In this document: in pieces, positions 29,501 to 42,390 of the stretch | Position numbering within the stretch: the stretch's first letter is position 1 | Layout: every line of letters starts with the position of its first letter | NCBI GenBank assembly: GCA_030248135.1 | Contig: JASANC010002862.1 | Span: 1 to 64,000, forward strand | Length of the DNA stretch: 64,000 bases | Origin: Theristus sp. LFF4_11 | Taxonomy: Eukaryota; Nematoda; Chromadorea; Monhysterida; Xyalidae | Reading direction: 5' to 3' | Made by a program: the position numbers and the translations under genes | Notes under the pieces: model-generated | Told to the model about the DNA's origin: nothing | Seen by the model: only the letters and a program-made list of their open reading frames with translations | Database searches by the model: none

Positions 29501-29794
29501 GAATTATCAGAGACTGTACTCCACTTGCAATGTCAAGTTATGAACAATGTGCTACATAACCTATTTCTGACCTTTAAGGGAAACCTTGACAGCAAACAAA
29601 GAAAGACCCTATGACAAATGGCCACCGAAACATTGCATTTGCAATTGTGCTTCTCTCATCATCTCCGTCCACCCACCCGATCAACGTCTGCTGAAAGTAT
29701 CGCAGTGTGTTCACGATCTCGAGCCCCGACGGCGGCTGCTGCTGGCTGAGCGTTCGCGCGTGGTAGTCCGTCAACGTGCGTATCCGTGCCGAAA
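2588..29794 (-). CDS. unc-79: UNC-79, NALCN channel complex scaffold (5' exon missing)
   Basis: UNC-79 is a very large HEAT/armadillo-like protein that, with UNC-80, supports the NALCN/NCA sodium-leak channel in neurons (family knowledge). Recognised blocks include the N-terminal DYHARTL and NTLRYFQQTLI, SSEARVPAANLLFHYWP, VNVCQNR, PYDIISCQTWHDIMPDWLEAI, GFLMWSQENI, RISSERRR, QYNTGAAECGRPF, ECVEHVRVLSW and C-terminal QSSAATQFYSV. Phase-consistent exons in transcription order: 29677-29794, 28914-29068, 27994-28167, 27580-27657, 27447-27502, 27052-27181, 26581-26800, 25440-25611, 24945-25123, 24350-24560, 24053-24196, 23555-23703, 23416-23488, 22943-23194, 22449-22649, 21720-21923, 21195-21374, 20758-20935, 20471-20622, 19898-20206, 19411-19517, 19102-19301, 18784-18976, 18333-18529, 17642-17825, 15541-16301, 14188-14247, 13895-14088, 13722-13804, 13565-13632, 13164-13321, 12735-12891, 11793-12249, 10386-10623, 10034-10148, 9843-9959, 9532-9591, 8256-8667, 7985-8147, 7226-7477, 6802-6956, 6263-6348, 5883-6032, 5642-5731, 5414-5533, 5183-5287, 5065-5118, 4898-4987, 4590-4759, 4065-4239, 3422-3610, 2973-3050, 2588-2785. 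They sum to about 3,050 codons. Unresolved: the start exon (upstream of 29794; the first listed exon begins with two bases of a split codon) and the 11793-to-10623 junction, whose phases do not match, so a small exon is probably missed. The 17642-to-16301 join is phase-compatible but could hide an exon. Confidence 0.93.
8256..8667 (-). other. unc-79: Low-complexity Gln/His/Asn exon of unc-79
   Basis: This 412-base exon encodes an early tyrosine-rich stretch (VFTVYSRTGQYSYQY), then Gln/Ser-rich and His-rich tracts with HH and NNNN runs, then the conserved-looking EEKYTAPSP before the donor. The DNA is CAG/CAT/GTT-type triplet-rich. Phase is 0 at the start and 1 at the end, matching both neighbours, so it is coding despite its composition. 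It is likely a disordered loop of variable length. Confidence 0.75.
8906..9139 (+). mobile_element. CRE-MITE copy A
   Basis: Roughly 235-base element with terminal inverted repeats; each end holds the palindrome TGACGTCA next to a GACACGTTTGAA/TTCAAACGTGTC-type end. It is similar along its length to copies at 28186, 41883, 54607, 59225 and 61578. It lies in an unc-79 intron. This copy has a changed right end (CACGTTCGAAAAATAC). There is no coding capacity, so it is non-autonomous. Confidence 0.85.
10182..10376 (+). repeat. unc-79: Degenerate (AATC)n tetranucleotide tract
   Basis: Nearly 200 bases of AATC repeats with scattered substitutions (for example CAATCAATCAATCAATC), lying in the unc-79 intron between exons 10034-10148 and 10386-10623 and ending about 10 bases from the exon boundary. 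Confidence 0.9.
11793..12249 (-). other. unc-79: unc-79 exon with polyglutamine runs
   Basis: The 5' part is a conserved-looking block (PAEWLDNLSS, GAISAPWSGCNAAASLR, RRLLTMIRVVHSW). The 3' part carries runs of eight and six glutamines split by one Thr, coded by CAA/CAG triplets around 11850-11905, and ends in a Ser/Thr/Pro-rich tail. The acceptor (TAG before 12249) joins in phase to the preceding exon 12735-12891. The donor is a best guess at GTTGCT; phase with the next placed exon is not satisfied. Confidence 0.65.
16548..16735. mobile_element. Short inverted-repeat element (MITE)
   Basis: Left end reads GGCGCGTTTATCAATTAG then TTTTTTGTGTGTACGCAC; the right end, reverse-complemented, reads GGCGGAAACACCATTTAG then TTTTTCGTCCGTACGCAC. 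About 188 bases, AT-rich flanks (TTAA/TTTA), no ORF. It sits in the large unc-79 intron between exons 17642-17825 and 15541-16301. Confidence 0.6.
19666..19841. repeat. 31-bp tandem repeat inside a small inverted repeat
   Basis: Five head-to-tail units of 31 bases (starts 19681, 19712, 19743, 19774, 19805), each with GATTGGTTGGTCAT, that is an inverted CCAAT box; the next-to-last has one change (GATCGG). The array is bracketed by AATATATGCAACA on the left and TGTTGCATATATT on the right, so it is probably a MITE with an amplified core. It lies in an unc-79 intron. Confidence 0.8.
21971..22110 (+). repeat. Dispersed repeat, copy 1
   Basis: About 140 bases starting CATGCGCGCATAGACAGGTA and running to GATTGAAACTAGTTTCC. 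An inverted copy is at 51651-51789. There are short palindromes (GCGCGC) at one end but no clear terminal inverted repeats. It lies in an unc-79 intron. Confidence 0.75.
28186..28424 (-). mobile_element. CRE-MITE copy B
   Basis: Same family as copy A, in reverse orientation, with both TGACGTCA-bearing ends (near 28222 and 28382). It lies in the unc-79 intron between exons 28914-29068 and 27994-28167. Confidence 0.85.
29155..29417. mobile_element. MITE with about 24-bp inverted ends and TA flanks
   Basis: Ends are CCCGTAAAGTCTTGCATATA on the left and TATATGCAAGACTTTACGG on the right, flanked on both sides by TA, the target duplication typical of Tc1/mariner-type elements. The interior repeats TCTTATAAGTGGGAGG in related forms. 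No ORF. It lies in an unc-79 intron. Confidence 0.75.
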
Positions 29795-32700
29795 CTGCAA
29801 CACGAAACATGCGTTCTTTGCTCGTGAGCGTTCGCTAAATTGTTTGTTTTCTTGTCAATTTCGAGGTTCAGCTTTTTTAACTATGAACGAAAAGAACCGA
29901 TTGTCTTGAATCCCACCCAGAAAAAAAACTGCATCCTGCACTGCAGTTTGCACTGGATTTAAAAAATAAAATACATTCAGTCAGTTTCAGTCACTTTTTA
30001 AAAGATGCAGTGCAGTTTGTATTTGCAGCGCTGTTTGCAGTGCAGGCTGCATTTTTTTCTGTGTATCGATGAAACAGAAGATCGAACATAGAAATCCTTA
30101 TCAGTACCAAGGATGAAGGAGTGAGCGGAGAAGGAAAGGTGTACCACTGTAGCGAAAACTTGCGCTTCGCGGACACCCGACCCACCCCCTTCAAACTAGA
30201 GCCCAGCAGAGCCCCACCAACCACATCCCCTTCAACAACATGGACTGATTCAAAACAATCAGAACGTTTTTCTCAGTTTCAGTTTTCAGTAAGTCGGCTC
30301 GAAATATTTCAGTCGGATGTATACGACATACATGTGTAATGTTTCAACAGAAAGGCCATATCGCAGCGTCGGTTCGACCGCTTGCTTGCTGTATAATTAT
30401 CGAGAAGAATATTCAAGAAGAAAATCTGGCTACAAATCAAAAATGCCTTGTTTCACTTCGAGTCGACCTGCTAATCCGGTTCAACCTTTGATTGCTTCTT
30501 CAGGGTTGAACCATAAAAACAACTTTCTGTAAGGTGAATTTGATTTGCGATAGTAAGTAGTAACAGCCAAGCAGTTGAATGTACAACATGGGAGGCATCA
30601 AGCACGGATTCAACAGTGAAGGCGTTTTGATATTGTTCCACCTGACGTGGCTAATGAAGCCTTATGCGCCTTTCAGCAAAGTTCCACTATCGCGGGTTTT
30701 ATATAAGATTCAAACAAGCGCTAACGAACGCTGTGAAATCATTTTGTCCGTTTTCGTGCGCACATTTCTGACAATAATCCAAAATTTTATACATGTGTTG
30801 TGAGCGCTTATTATACATGTATTGGTATGTACACTTTCACGGTATTTTGCTTAACATGTTAATTTAAATTTAGTGCACTTTGTTGCAAAGCTGAAACTTG
30901 CAATATAATGCTGAAAACTTGAATTTTCAAATTAAAGACGGTTATGTAAACATCATATTTGTTGCGGTACAGCCAAATTTATTTTGAAAATGCAGTTACA
31001 CACGTTAACTAGAGTACCGAAAATAGTGCGTCATTGCGAGGTTTTTCACTGATTGAAACTGTGCACGGTATTTCGTTGAATTAGAAAAAAACATTCACTG
31101 CACTGATGTGTGCAAGTGCGAACAGAAAGCCGCTTTATATTTATCACTGAGATTTTCTGGCTACAAGTGGTGTGGTGAAATGCAATCCGGCAGCCGCGAT
31201 AGGTTCGTTTTTATGATGAGCTGGGCCGCAAAATTTTATGATGGTCAAATCGCCGAGAAACACGAGTTTTTTTCTGAAAATTTACATTCAAAACATTACA
31301 AAAAGACGTCTAGTCTTTCTGGATTGTAGTTACAAAGGCATAAAACAACTTTCGATACAAAACACACCGTTTTCCTACATTTTCCGAGCAAATTTACCAG
31401 AAAATCTTGTTGTTTTTACAGAAAATTCCTCGCCGCAGCCGCTTGGAATTTTTTAGTGTCGCTTTTTGATAATTTAAAAACTTTTTTCTTTCTGACTATC
31501 ACAACAAATTTCTGGGAAAATCAACATTATTGTAGTCAACTGTTGAGCAAGAATTGAACCCAACATGTGAGGCACAAGTGAAGGCAGCTTTGCGTTCAAA
31601 GAGCAGTCCTCTCTGCCCTTTCTGGCATGCATGCGGCTAATGCATGTACTTTAATTTCCGTTTCGAAATATGCATTTTCTTGTTGATTTTGGCCACTCGA
31701 GATATAACGAAAACCGTTTTGAGATCGTCTGAAAAAACACTGGGTGGTCCTGGGTAACAACCCCTTTGGGCTAAACAGTTGCTAACATATTCTGTGTTTT
31801 GATCGAATATTAGCATGGAAAAACTGAAAAGGCATTTGCTTTTGCTTCTCTATATAAACTTAAAACGCGCATGCGGATTGCGGGCGTGGAAATTAGTGCC
31901 CCGCTTTTTAGAATGCAAAGCTCAAACTCGAAAGAAGGGACCTCCCCGCGTGTGTACAAAGGTTACCAAGCAACTGAAAGTACCGCCTTTGTTTTTCAAA
32001 ATTCAAAAACTAAAACGTTGAGAAGATTCAAAAGAAGGCCGGAAAAATTCAAGAAAATATATACATGGGCTTGGCGTACTGAACTTTGTTGGGAGTTCAG
32101 GAGCTTCAGGGAACAAAACGCGTCAAGAGAAGACTCATCGAGATGTTGTTGTTTCAAGGTTTCAGCTGGAATTACACGCCACAGTTCACATATTCCGATC
32201 GCGAGTTCCTCAACTCGATGAGCCCCTCGAAAGGAAACGGTCAATCTTGTGAGCGAGTGCGCTGCAACATCGCAACACTTGCACGATGTACTGTGTCTTG
32301 TTTGTTTTTGTAAGTTTCGGACACGAAATGGAGAAGTTCGGCGCATGTACTTCTGCGCGAAAATTTATGTCTTGCATGGAAAATGGTTCGAGTTGGCTTT
32401 TTTTCTTAAGCTTGCTGTTGCTGCGATTTGAAAAATGCGATGTATACGGGGATTTTATAATTAGAAAGGGAAGGATCGACAAATTCATGAAAAGCACGAA
32501 AATGTTCAAAATTGAGAAAATCCGCTATACTGGAGACATTAAAAAGACGTTTTTGCAAGACATGTTCTGGCATAACATTTTCGTGTTGTTTCTATATCCC
32601 GGCATGACTATCGTACCCGACAAAATGGTATAAAATCTTGAAGCAACTTCAGGAAGATTCAAGAAAAATGTGAATGAAAAACTATATAATTGAAAGACAG

Positions 32701-33693
32701 ATTAAAATGTTGAGGTTGTTTCTTATCGCACTGAACAAAAAAATTCACCCGACTTTCGCATACTCTCGTTCATCGACAAAAAAAAGCTTGAAAAAGCCAG
32801 CGCCGAAATCTTTAAAAGTGCAGATTAGCATTTCATAAAGAATACCGGATGGCGGTGCGGTCTGGCGCGTGCGTGTGCCGCTAAAACGTTTGGAGCTGCT
32901 ATTTCGTGCGAAACAGGCTGCCGCTGCGTTTACAGCTCCGACCGGAGGCGAGCACGATGTGTATCGCGTGTGTTATGCAGATTTCTCTGCTGCCGCGATT
33001 TGCAATGTGGAATTATTCAGCAAAAAGAAGCGATGGAAGTCGCACACGTATCAATTATGCAAATCATGTCGTGAAAGCATGCGTTACCGGAGGGTTGTTT
33101 TGAGATGCGAAATTTCTATGACGCTGTGTGAGATCTGAATTTTTCGTCTCGATTTGACGAGTATTCGAAATTTTTTGTTGTTGTTTTGTAGCACTATATT
33201 TCGTGAAATTACCGATTCGATGAAATTGTATCGCAATTCTGATTGGCTTACATTCTCGAGATGAAATAAGCCAAAAACAAAAGACACTGACACTGAATTG
33301 ATAGACACAAATGAAACGGTGTATTTATTGAAGTGTTGGCCTGTTGCATAGCTCAATCAAGCGCAGAAATGCAAGTCAATATGTTGCTCAGAAGTCAAGC
33401 AAACGTTCAATTATGCACATCATTGATGTTGCAACATGCAATGGCCCCAGTCTGGCCTTTCGCCGTCATGCACAAAACGGCTAGAAATACTGTAATATGT
33501 CACAAAATGTCCAACATGCACAATTTATTTCTGATGACGTCATTGCATATATGCAGAAAACGTCGCCTAACAGCCAACCAACGCGCGCATACTTGGAACA
33601 GCTTTGTACTCAAAACCACGACAAAGAAGCGCATCGTGAAAGTCGTCGAATACTCGCAATTGGCGGGGCACGCATGCACGAAAAACGTTTGCT
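29795..33693. other. Upstream region of unc-79, no gene assigned
   Basis: AT-rich sequence that should hold the unc-79 promoter and first exon. Open frames here are short, not GC-rich like the confirmed exons, and carry no motif I recognise. Only the small inverted-repeat element at 29925-30063 stands out. Confidence 0.5.
29925..30063. mobile_element. Small CTGCA-rich inverted-repeat element
   Basis: Left end CAGAAAAAAAACTGCATCCT and right end (reverse complement) CAGAAAAAAATGCAGCCTGC form an inverted repeat of about 27 bases around a CTGCA-rich core. A similar arrangement occurs at 44993-45162. Confidence 0.5.
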
Positions 33694-33868
33694 TATAAAA
33701 CGCATTGCACATGCGCTTTATTCAAAAATATGCTAGTGCAACGCCGTCTAACGCACACAAATGTTGTCGTACGTGTCGACGACCGCCAGTGGCCGCGGTT
33801 GTGCCCGCTCTCGGCGCCCGATCGCCCGTGGTTCGATAGCGAAGTCGGTCAAGCCGCATCGACAGACG
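33694..33868 (+). other. Possible promoter plus first exon, unassigned
   Basis: TATAAAA at 33694-33700 is followed 30 bases later by an ATG (33730) opening a GC-rich frame (MLVQRRLTH, then RQWPRLCPLSAPDRPWFDSE) that ends at a GT donor after 33868. The composition matches real exons in this window rather than the surrounding AT-rich DNA. No downstream partner exon was found, and the opposite strand also has an open frame here, so this is only a candidate. Confidence 0.25.
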
Positions 33869-36800
33869 GTGCGCGATCATTTTTTCTTCTATTATTTTTT
33901 AAACATTGCAGTTTGAGCTTTGAAAATATGGCTTCTTGTTGTTCGTTGATTCAGTTTCACACTCACAGGCGTGCGATGAAGTCTTGCAATTTTCCGTCCA
34001 GCTGGATGAATAATATACCGTGTAAATCGTTATTTATTGTTACATCTAGGTATTATCCAAAACCTCGTTTCAAAATATAGTATTACAAAGGAGATTAGAA
34101 CACCTTGCGGAGAATGATTGCTTCCGGCGGCTATAAACAGGCTAGAAAACTGTAAACAAAAACGCTGTGAAACCGTTGAAGTGCGCCGCAAATTCGCGCG
34201 CGCACAGCGAGCACAAGCGTCAATTGCAGAAATTGAAAAATGAGAAAACAACGAAGCAAAGAATTGCATATTTCTCACCACAGCGCGCTCATTATATTTC
34301 CGAGAGGGCAGAATTGACTTTATGGCCGTAGACAACAGGCGTTACACGGCCGAACAAATGCTGGAGCAGGTGTGAGTCTGGTGAAATGTTCAGCTTGATC
34401 CCCACAACGATGGCTAGAAGAGTGTTCGGATTCTTTAACCTCGGGTAAAGGTTAAGAAGCTTTTTTGGTAATTGAGATACTTGTATTTCTGTATAACTCT
34501 GGATTGAAATGTATGTTTTTCATTTCTTTCCTCCCACACTCAGGCCAAACACTGACGCCCATCCCTCATGACAGCCTTCAACAACCAACGACTAAAGGTG
34601 CAGTTTAATTAAATTCGCCTTTCTCTGCAACACGAATGTAACTGTACTGACTCTGCCGCTGTATGTTCAGCGCATATCTTTGGCCATTAGTATCATGTTT
34701 CCATGTGGGTTCTTGTCCAATGCACGAAGCACAGACTTGCGGCAAAATGCTATTTTCATGGCATTTAACAAAAGTACAAAACGTGCGCAGTTGATTTCCG
34801 GTGGTGAAATCGCACACAGGATGCGCTGCACTGCACTGAAAACACGGGACACACCACGAATGGGTAGCTGCATGTTCTCACTGGTGTGCAACAACGCTAA
34901 AAACGTTGTGTTGTCTGCCGCATTTCTGTTCGCAAATTGAACAACTTTGAGAATCAAATGACAGTTTCTGGCCGGTTGAATCACACATGATGTAACATTT
35001 CCGAATCAAACAAAACGCGTTTTTGACTTTTTACTCAAAATACATGCATGTAAAGTACGTAACAGAAATCCTTGAGCACAACGTACAATGTACAGGTGCT
35101 GATTTCGGGAATACATGACAAAACCGAAAAAAAATAGACAGTGGGACGCAATTCAAGTTAGTCGCTGCTACAATGTAACTCGCTATATTTGCAGAACAGA
35201 AATAATGAATTTACGCTGCGAGAGGCAAAATTACTGGAAAGACATTTCGTCAATAACCCAATCTGTAATGAAACTTGAAAACGGACTTATTGCTTGTTAT
35301 TTACGTACTCACGTTCAGGGTGAGCCAAAAAAGGTTCCAACTTCAAAATGCTCTCACTGGCTTGTGCTGAGTCCTAATGTTATGACTTAAGGTTTGGAAC
35401 AATGTTAGAACATTTCGGGATGTTGATCGATGATCTGCATTTTTCACTGCGGGAAACCATGGTGAAAAAATCAGAGTGGCAAATTGTAGGAATGGAAAAA
35501 AGAAAAAAAAACAACTTGCAATTGAAACGATAAATTCGCATCCGTTCTGAGCAGAACCGCTCACTCACGCTCAAACTTGAAGTGAAACATCAGAGTTCTC
35601 AAAGACTGCTCAAATGCAATTATTCGGCGTTCGGTATTTTCAAGCTACTATGTGCGTATTGATTTTTTCATTTTTATTGTGTTGTGAACACGCCGGTTGT
35701 CGCCAACGTTGATCATTTGGTATTTTTTACAGCTAAATCAACCGTCTGAGTTTCACAATATTTGTCGATTTTACATGTTTTCCAGACATTTTGCTGTAGC
35801 GAGTGATAGAGACGATATACCATGAAAAAAAATTGGTCAGAAAACTTCCGAAAGTGTTCTACTAGTGTTTCAATTTTCAGCTCGAAATGTTTCAGCACAA
35901 ATCAGTGAGAGCATTTTGAAATTGGAACCTTTTTTGCTCACCCTGTACTTTCAACCTGTAGTTGCTCCTCTGCTCAAATGAAAACAGTTTTTTTAGAAAA
36001 AAAATCTTCATGTTTTGTTCGGTGAAAACATCTTCTTGTAAGCTCGAAAGACAAATCTTCAATTCGTTTGCACAACATATGAAACGATTGAAATGACGGG
36101 AAGAAAAAGGGCACACTAGTTTCGTCTTTGGACAAGCATACAAAACAGTTGTTGTGTTCGCAAAAGTTTTCGGCAGTTTTCGCATGTTTTGGCTTTTACT
36201 ATGCAAACAACAGGAAAAGCAGAAAAGTTCTGTGTAACGAACTTGCGAAATAATGCAAGTAAAAAGTAAAAAAATGGCAACTTTTCGCTGATCCGCAACA
36301 ATGTGATTACTGCCATAAAGCCTGATAAATCTGATTATTCTTGTTACACGCAATGTTCGTACAGTCTAACTCTATAACATATCCAACTAGCTGATTGGTT
36401 GGTGAACACGTGATGCATGGTGTATTCTGTGCCTGTAAGTTGCATAAATAACGCGTAAAAGTTTCAAAACAACAGGAATATGTGCATACTTTACATTATC
36501 TTTGTAGGTATAATGCCTTAACTTTTCAGCTTTTAAGTTTTGATTTATTCATGTGGTGTCAGCAAAAAAAAAATGATGCATTCATCCATGCAATGTTTCT
36601 TTGGCGAAAAAACCTGTCTGCAAGGCGAACACTGGCGGCATGGCGCAAATCCTCTGGCCTGCACACAACCGTGATCATGATCATGAATTCAAACGATTCC
36701 AGTCTTTTCTTTTACAGGATTGATATCAGAAAATGCCAATTTGGATTATGAACGTGTGTTTTTTTATTCAGATTGAAACATAAGCAAAGGAAGCAATACA

Positions 36801-37356
36801 CATGCTGTAAAATTCAGGATGTGAAGTAAACTGCTGCATTATAGACAAAAATAAAGAAATTTTTTGAAGCGAATCAATCCTCTTTGCATTGTTGTCCACA
36901 AAGTGATCAGCAAGGCAGAACTACTGGGGCGAGGCTTGTCCATTGCACCGCGGGCAGATTCACTTCTACCGCATCGCTGCTCCGAGTTGGGGAACGCGGA
37001 TGACGTCATTTTTGAGTGACGGGGCTGCGTCCGCGCGGCCCTGGATTTACTGCGTCATCGCTATCGGACAGTTTTGTTTGTTTTCGTTTTTTTTAACCGT
37101 ATGTTATGGATCGCATACAACGAACGTAAACAAGCCGGTTTTTTGGTGAAATATCAGTTCTGTTTTTTATTTGTAGCTGGTACAATCCTTATCGGAACTC
37201 CTATTTTTGCGCAGTTTGAGAAAACTTGCAGCCACTTTATAGTTCACCTGGCAAGCGTGACAATCATCCACGCACGCGCCCACGAAAATAAAGTTTTTAC
37301 AGCAAAAAATGGTGAAGTTTTATGAATGTTGTGATGATAACGGTTCGATTTGATGA
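33869..37356. other. Gene-poor stretch
   Basis: Apart from the transposon at 35316-35945 and a partial copy of the TAACATATCC-type MITE near 36370-36440, I see no supportable gene. A GC-rich patch at 36940-37060 is open on the plus strand but has no motif or splice context I can defend. Confidence 0.5.
35316..35945. mobile_element. Non-autonomous TIR transposon, about 630 bp
   Basis: Inverted ends of about 40 bases: left CAGGGTGAGCCAAAAAAGGT then TCCAACTTCAAAATGCTCTC; right, reverse-complemented, CAGGGTGAGCAAAAAAGGTT then CCAATTTCAAAATGCTCTC. CAGGGTG starts of this kind are typical of Tc1/mariner-class DNA transposons. TA follows the right end; the left flank is TT. The interior has no transposase motif. 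Confidence 0.75.
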
Positions 37357-37362
37357 TATAAA
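37357..37362 (+). promoter_or_regulatory. TATA box of the ten-cysteine peptide gene
   Basis: TATAAA lies 75 bases upstream of the ATG at 37432, a sensible spacing for a short leader. This is assigned by position only. Confidence 0.4.
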
Positions 37363-37431
37363 TGCCGTGAAACTTAACAAAATCATTCATTCTTTCAACG
37401 AGCACCGACACATTTTTAGAACACCTTGAAA

Positions 37432-37798
37432 ATGCAGTTGCGCGTTTGTGCAGTGCTCTGTGCATTGTGTCTTGTCACCACAGCGGTTGCCACCGAAAAA
37501 CAAGCCGCTTCGCTGACGAACGTTCTGAAGCCGCCCAATAAAGTGGCAGGTAAATTGAAAACCAAATGCCTCTGTTTTACGTTTTTTCACATTGGGCGTC
37601 GCTGCTTTCTAATTCCGCCTGCATTGTGCGAAGAGCGGTCTGATTTTGAGCGATTTGCTTTCAGGAAATCACATAAAATCGTGCGACTGGTTCAGATGCA
37701 GTGACTGCTGCCGGGCAAACGGGTGCACTTTTGGACGATGTATGGGCAGCAGCTGTTTTTGTGAGGGCTTACACTGCAACAGTCCTTTTGCGTGTTGA
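37432..37798 (+). CDS. Secreted ten-cysteine peptide, CS-alpha-beta (defensin-like) pattern
   Basis: Two exons, 37432-37549 and 37665-37798, join in phase 1 (GCA G / GA AAT) to give an 83-residue precursor. Residues 1-20 are a signal peptide (hydrophobic core VCAVLCALCLV, small residues AVA before TEK). A short propeptide-like stretch follows. The second exon encodes a compact C-terminal domain with ten cysteines, containing CSDCC (CxxxC), then GRC (GxC), then CFC (CxC), which is the diagnostic order of the cysteine-stabilised alpha-beta fold seen in invertebrate defensins and related channel-acting peptides. The intron separates leader from mature domain, as is usual for such genes. Cys 6-8 set the GxC...CxC signature; two extra pairs suggest five disulphides. 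Antimicrobial function is an inference; another extracellular role is possible. Genes this small are easily miss-annotated, but signal, splice phase and motif agree. Confidence 0.75.
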
Positions 37799-41690
<3,892 letters not shown>

Positions 41691-41799
41691 TTGGTATTGG
41701 TTCCAAAATTGATCCATACCAAACTTGGTATTGGTTCCAAACTTGATCCATACCAAACTTGGTGTTGGTTCCAAACTTGATCCATACCAAACTTGGTAC
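41691..41799. repeat. 34-bp tandem repeat, three units
   Basis: Units start at 41691, 41725 and 41759 with the core TTGGTATTGGTTCCAAACTT followed by GATCCATACCAAAC. Each unit is partly self-complementary (TTGGTAT/ATACCAA), so it could form hairpins. Confidence 0.9.
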
Positions 41800-41882
41800 C
41801 AGCTACGCAATCATCGTTTGCTTTTATATTGTTCGTAAATCAGTCTGGCAAAAGTAAAATCGTTAACGCTCGGTCAGCGGTC

Positions 41883-42059
41883 TTTACATTCACGGCAAAC
41901 CAGACTTTCCGTTTAGCCGATTTCTTTCCGTAAACAAATGGTGAATGTCGAATTAGTCACACCAAACTGACATTTTAGCGCCTGTGCTTTGACAAACGGG
42001 CGTTTTTAAAACAAATGACGTCATTTTGGTCCGGACACGTTTGAATAAATCCACAATAG
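41883..42059 (-). mobile_element. CRE-MITE copy C, truncated
   Basis: About 177 bases of the family in reverse orientation. It has one intact TGACGTCA end (near 42017) and is broken at about 41883, where the other end should continue. Confidence 0.8.
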
Positions 42060-42390
42060 ATTAACGCACTTGAACTGAACACTCAAGTATCAAAAACATC
42101 CAACTAAGTTGCCAATCACATGATCTCATATAGTAAATCACCGTGTTTACCATCAAGTTTCGTCAATTTTGCATCGTTGCTTGTGACGTAATGCAAACGA
42201 CAAGTGCTGTTCTGCTCCATCCAACTGGCCGCCAGGCAAGCGAAGCGATCTGCCGTTGCATGGTACAAGATAGATTGACGTCATCTGACCCTGCTAGACA
42301 TACGGTGTGCAACAAAATAGAGCGTCACTAAAACAACCTTTGACCAACTGACACGCACGGGCAATCTGGTCAATAAAGCATAGTCGAGTC

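Noticed and set aside
32400..33140. Open frames of 60-115 codons in the unc-79 upstream region
   Set aside because: AT-rich, no motif, no consistent splice sites, and unlike the GC-rich confirmed exons.
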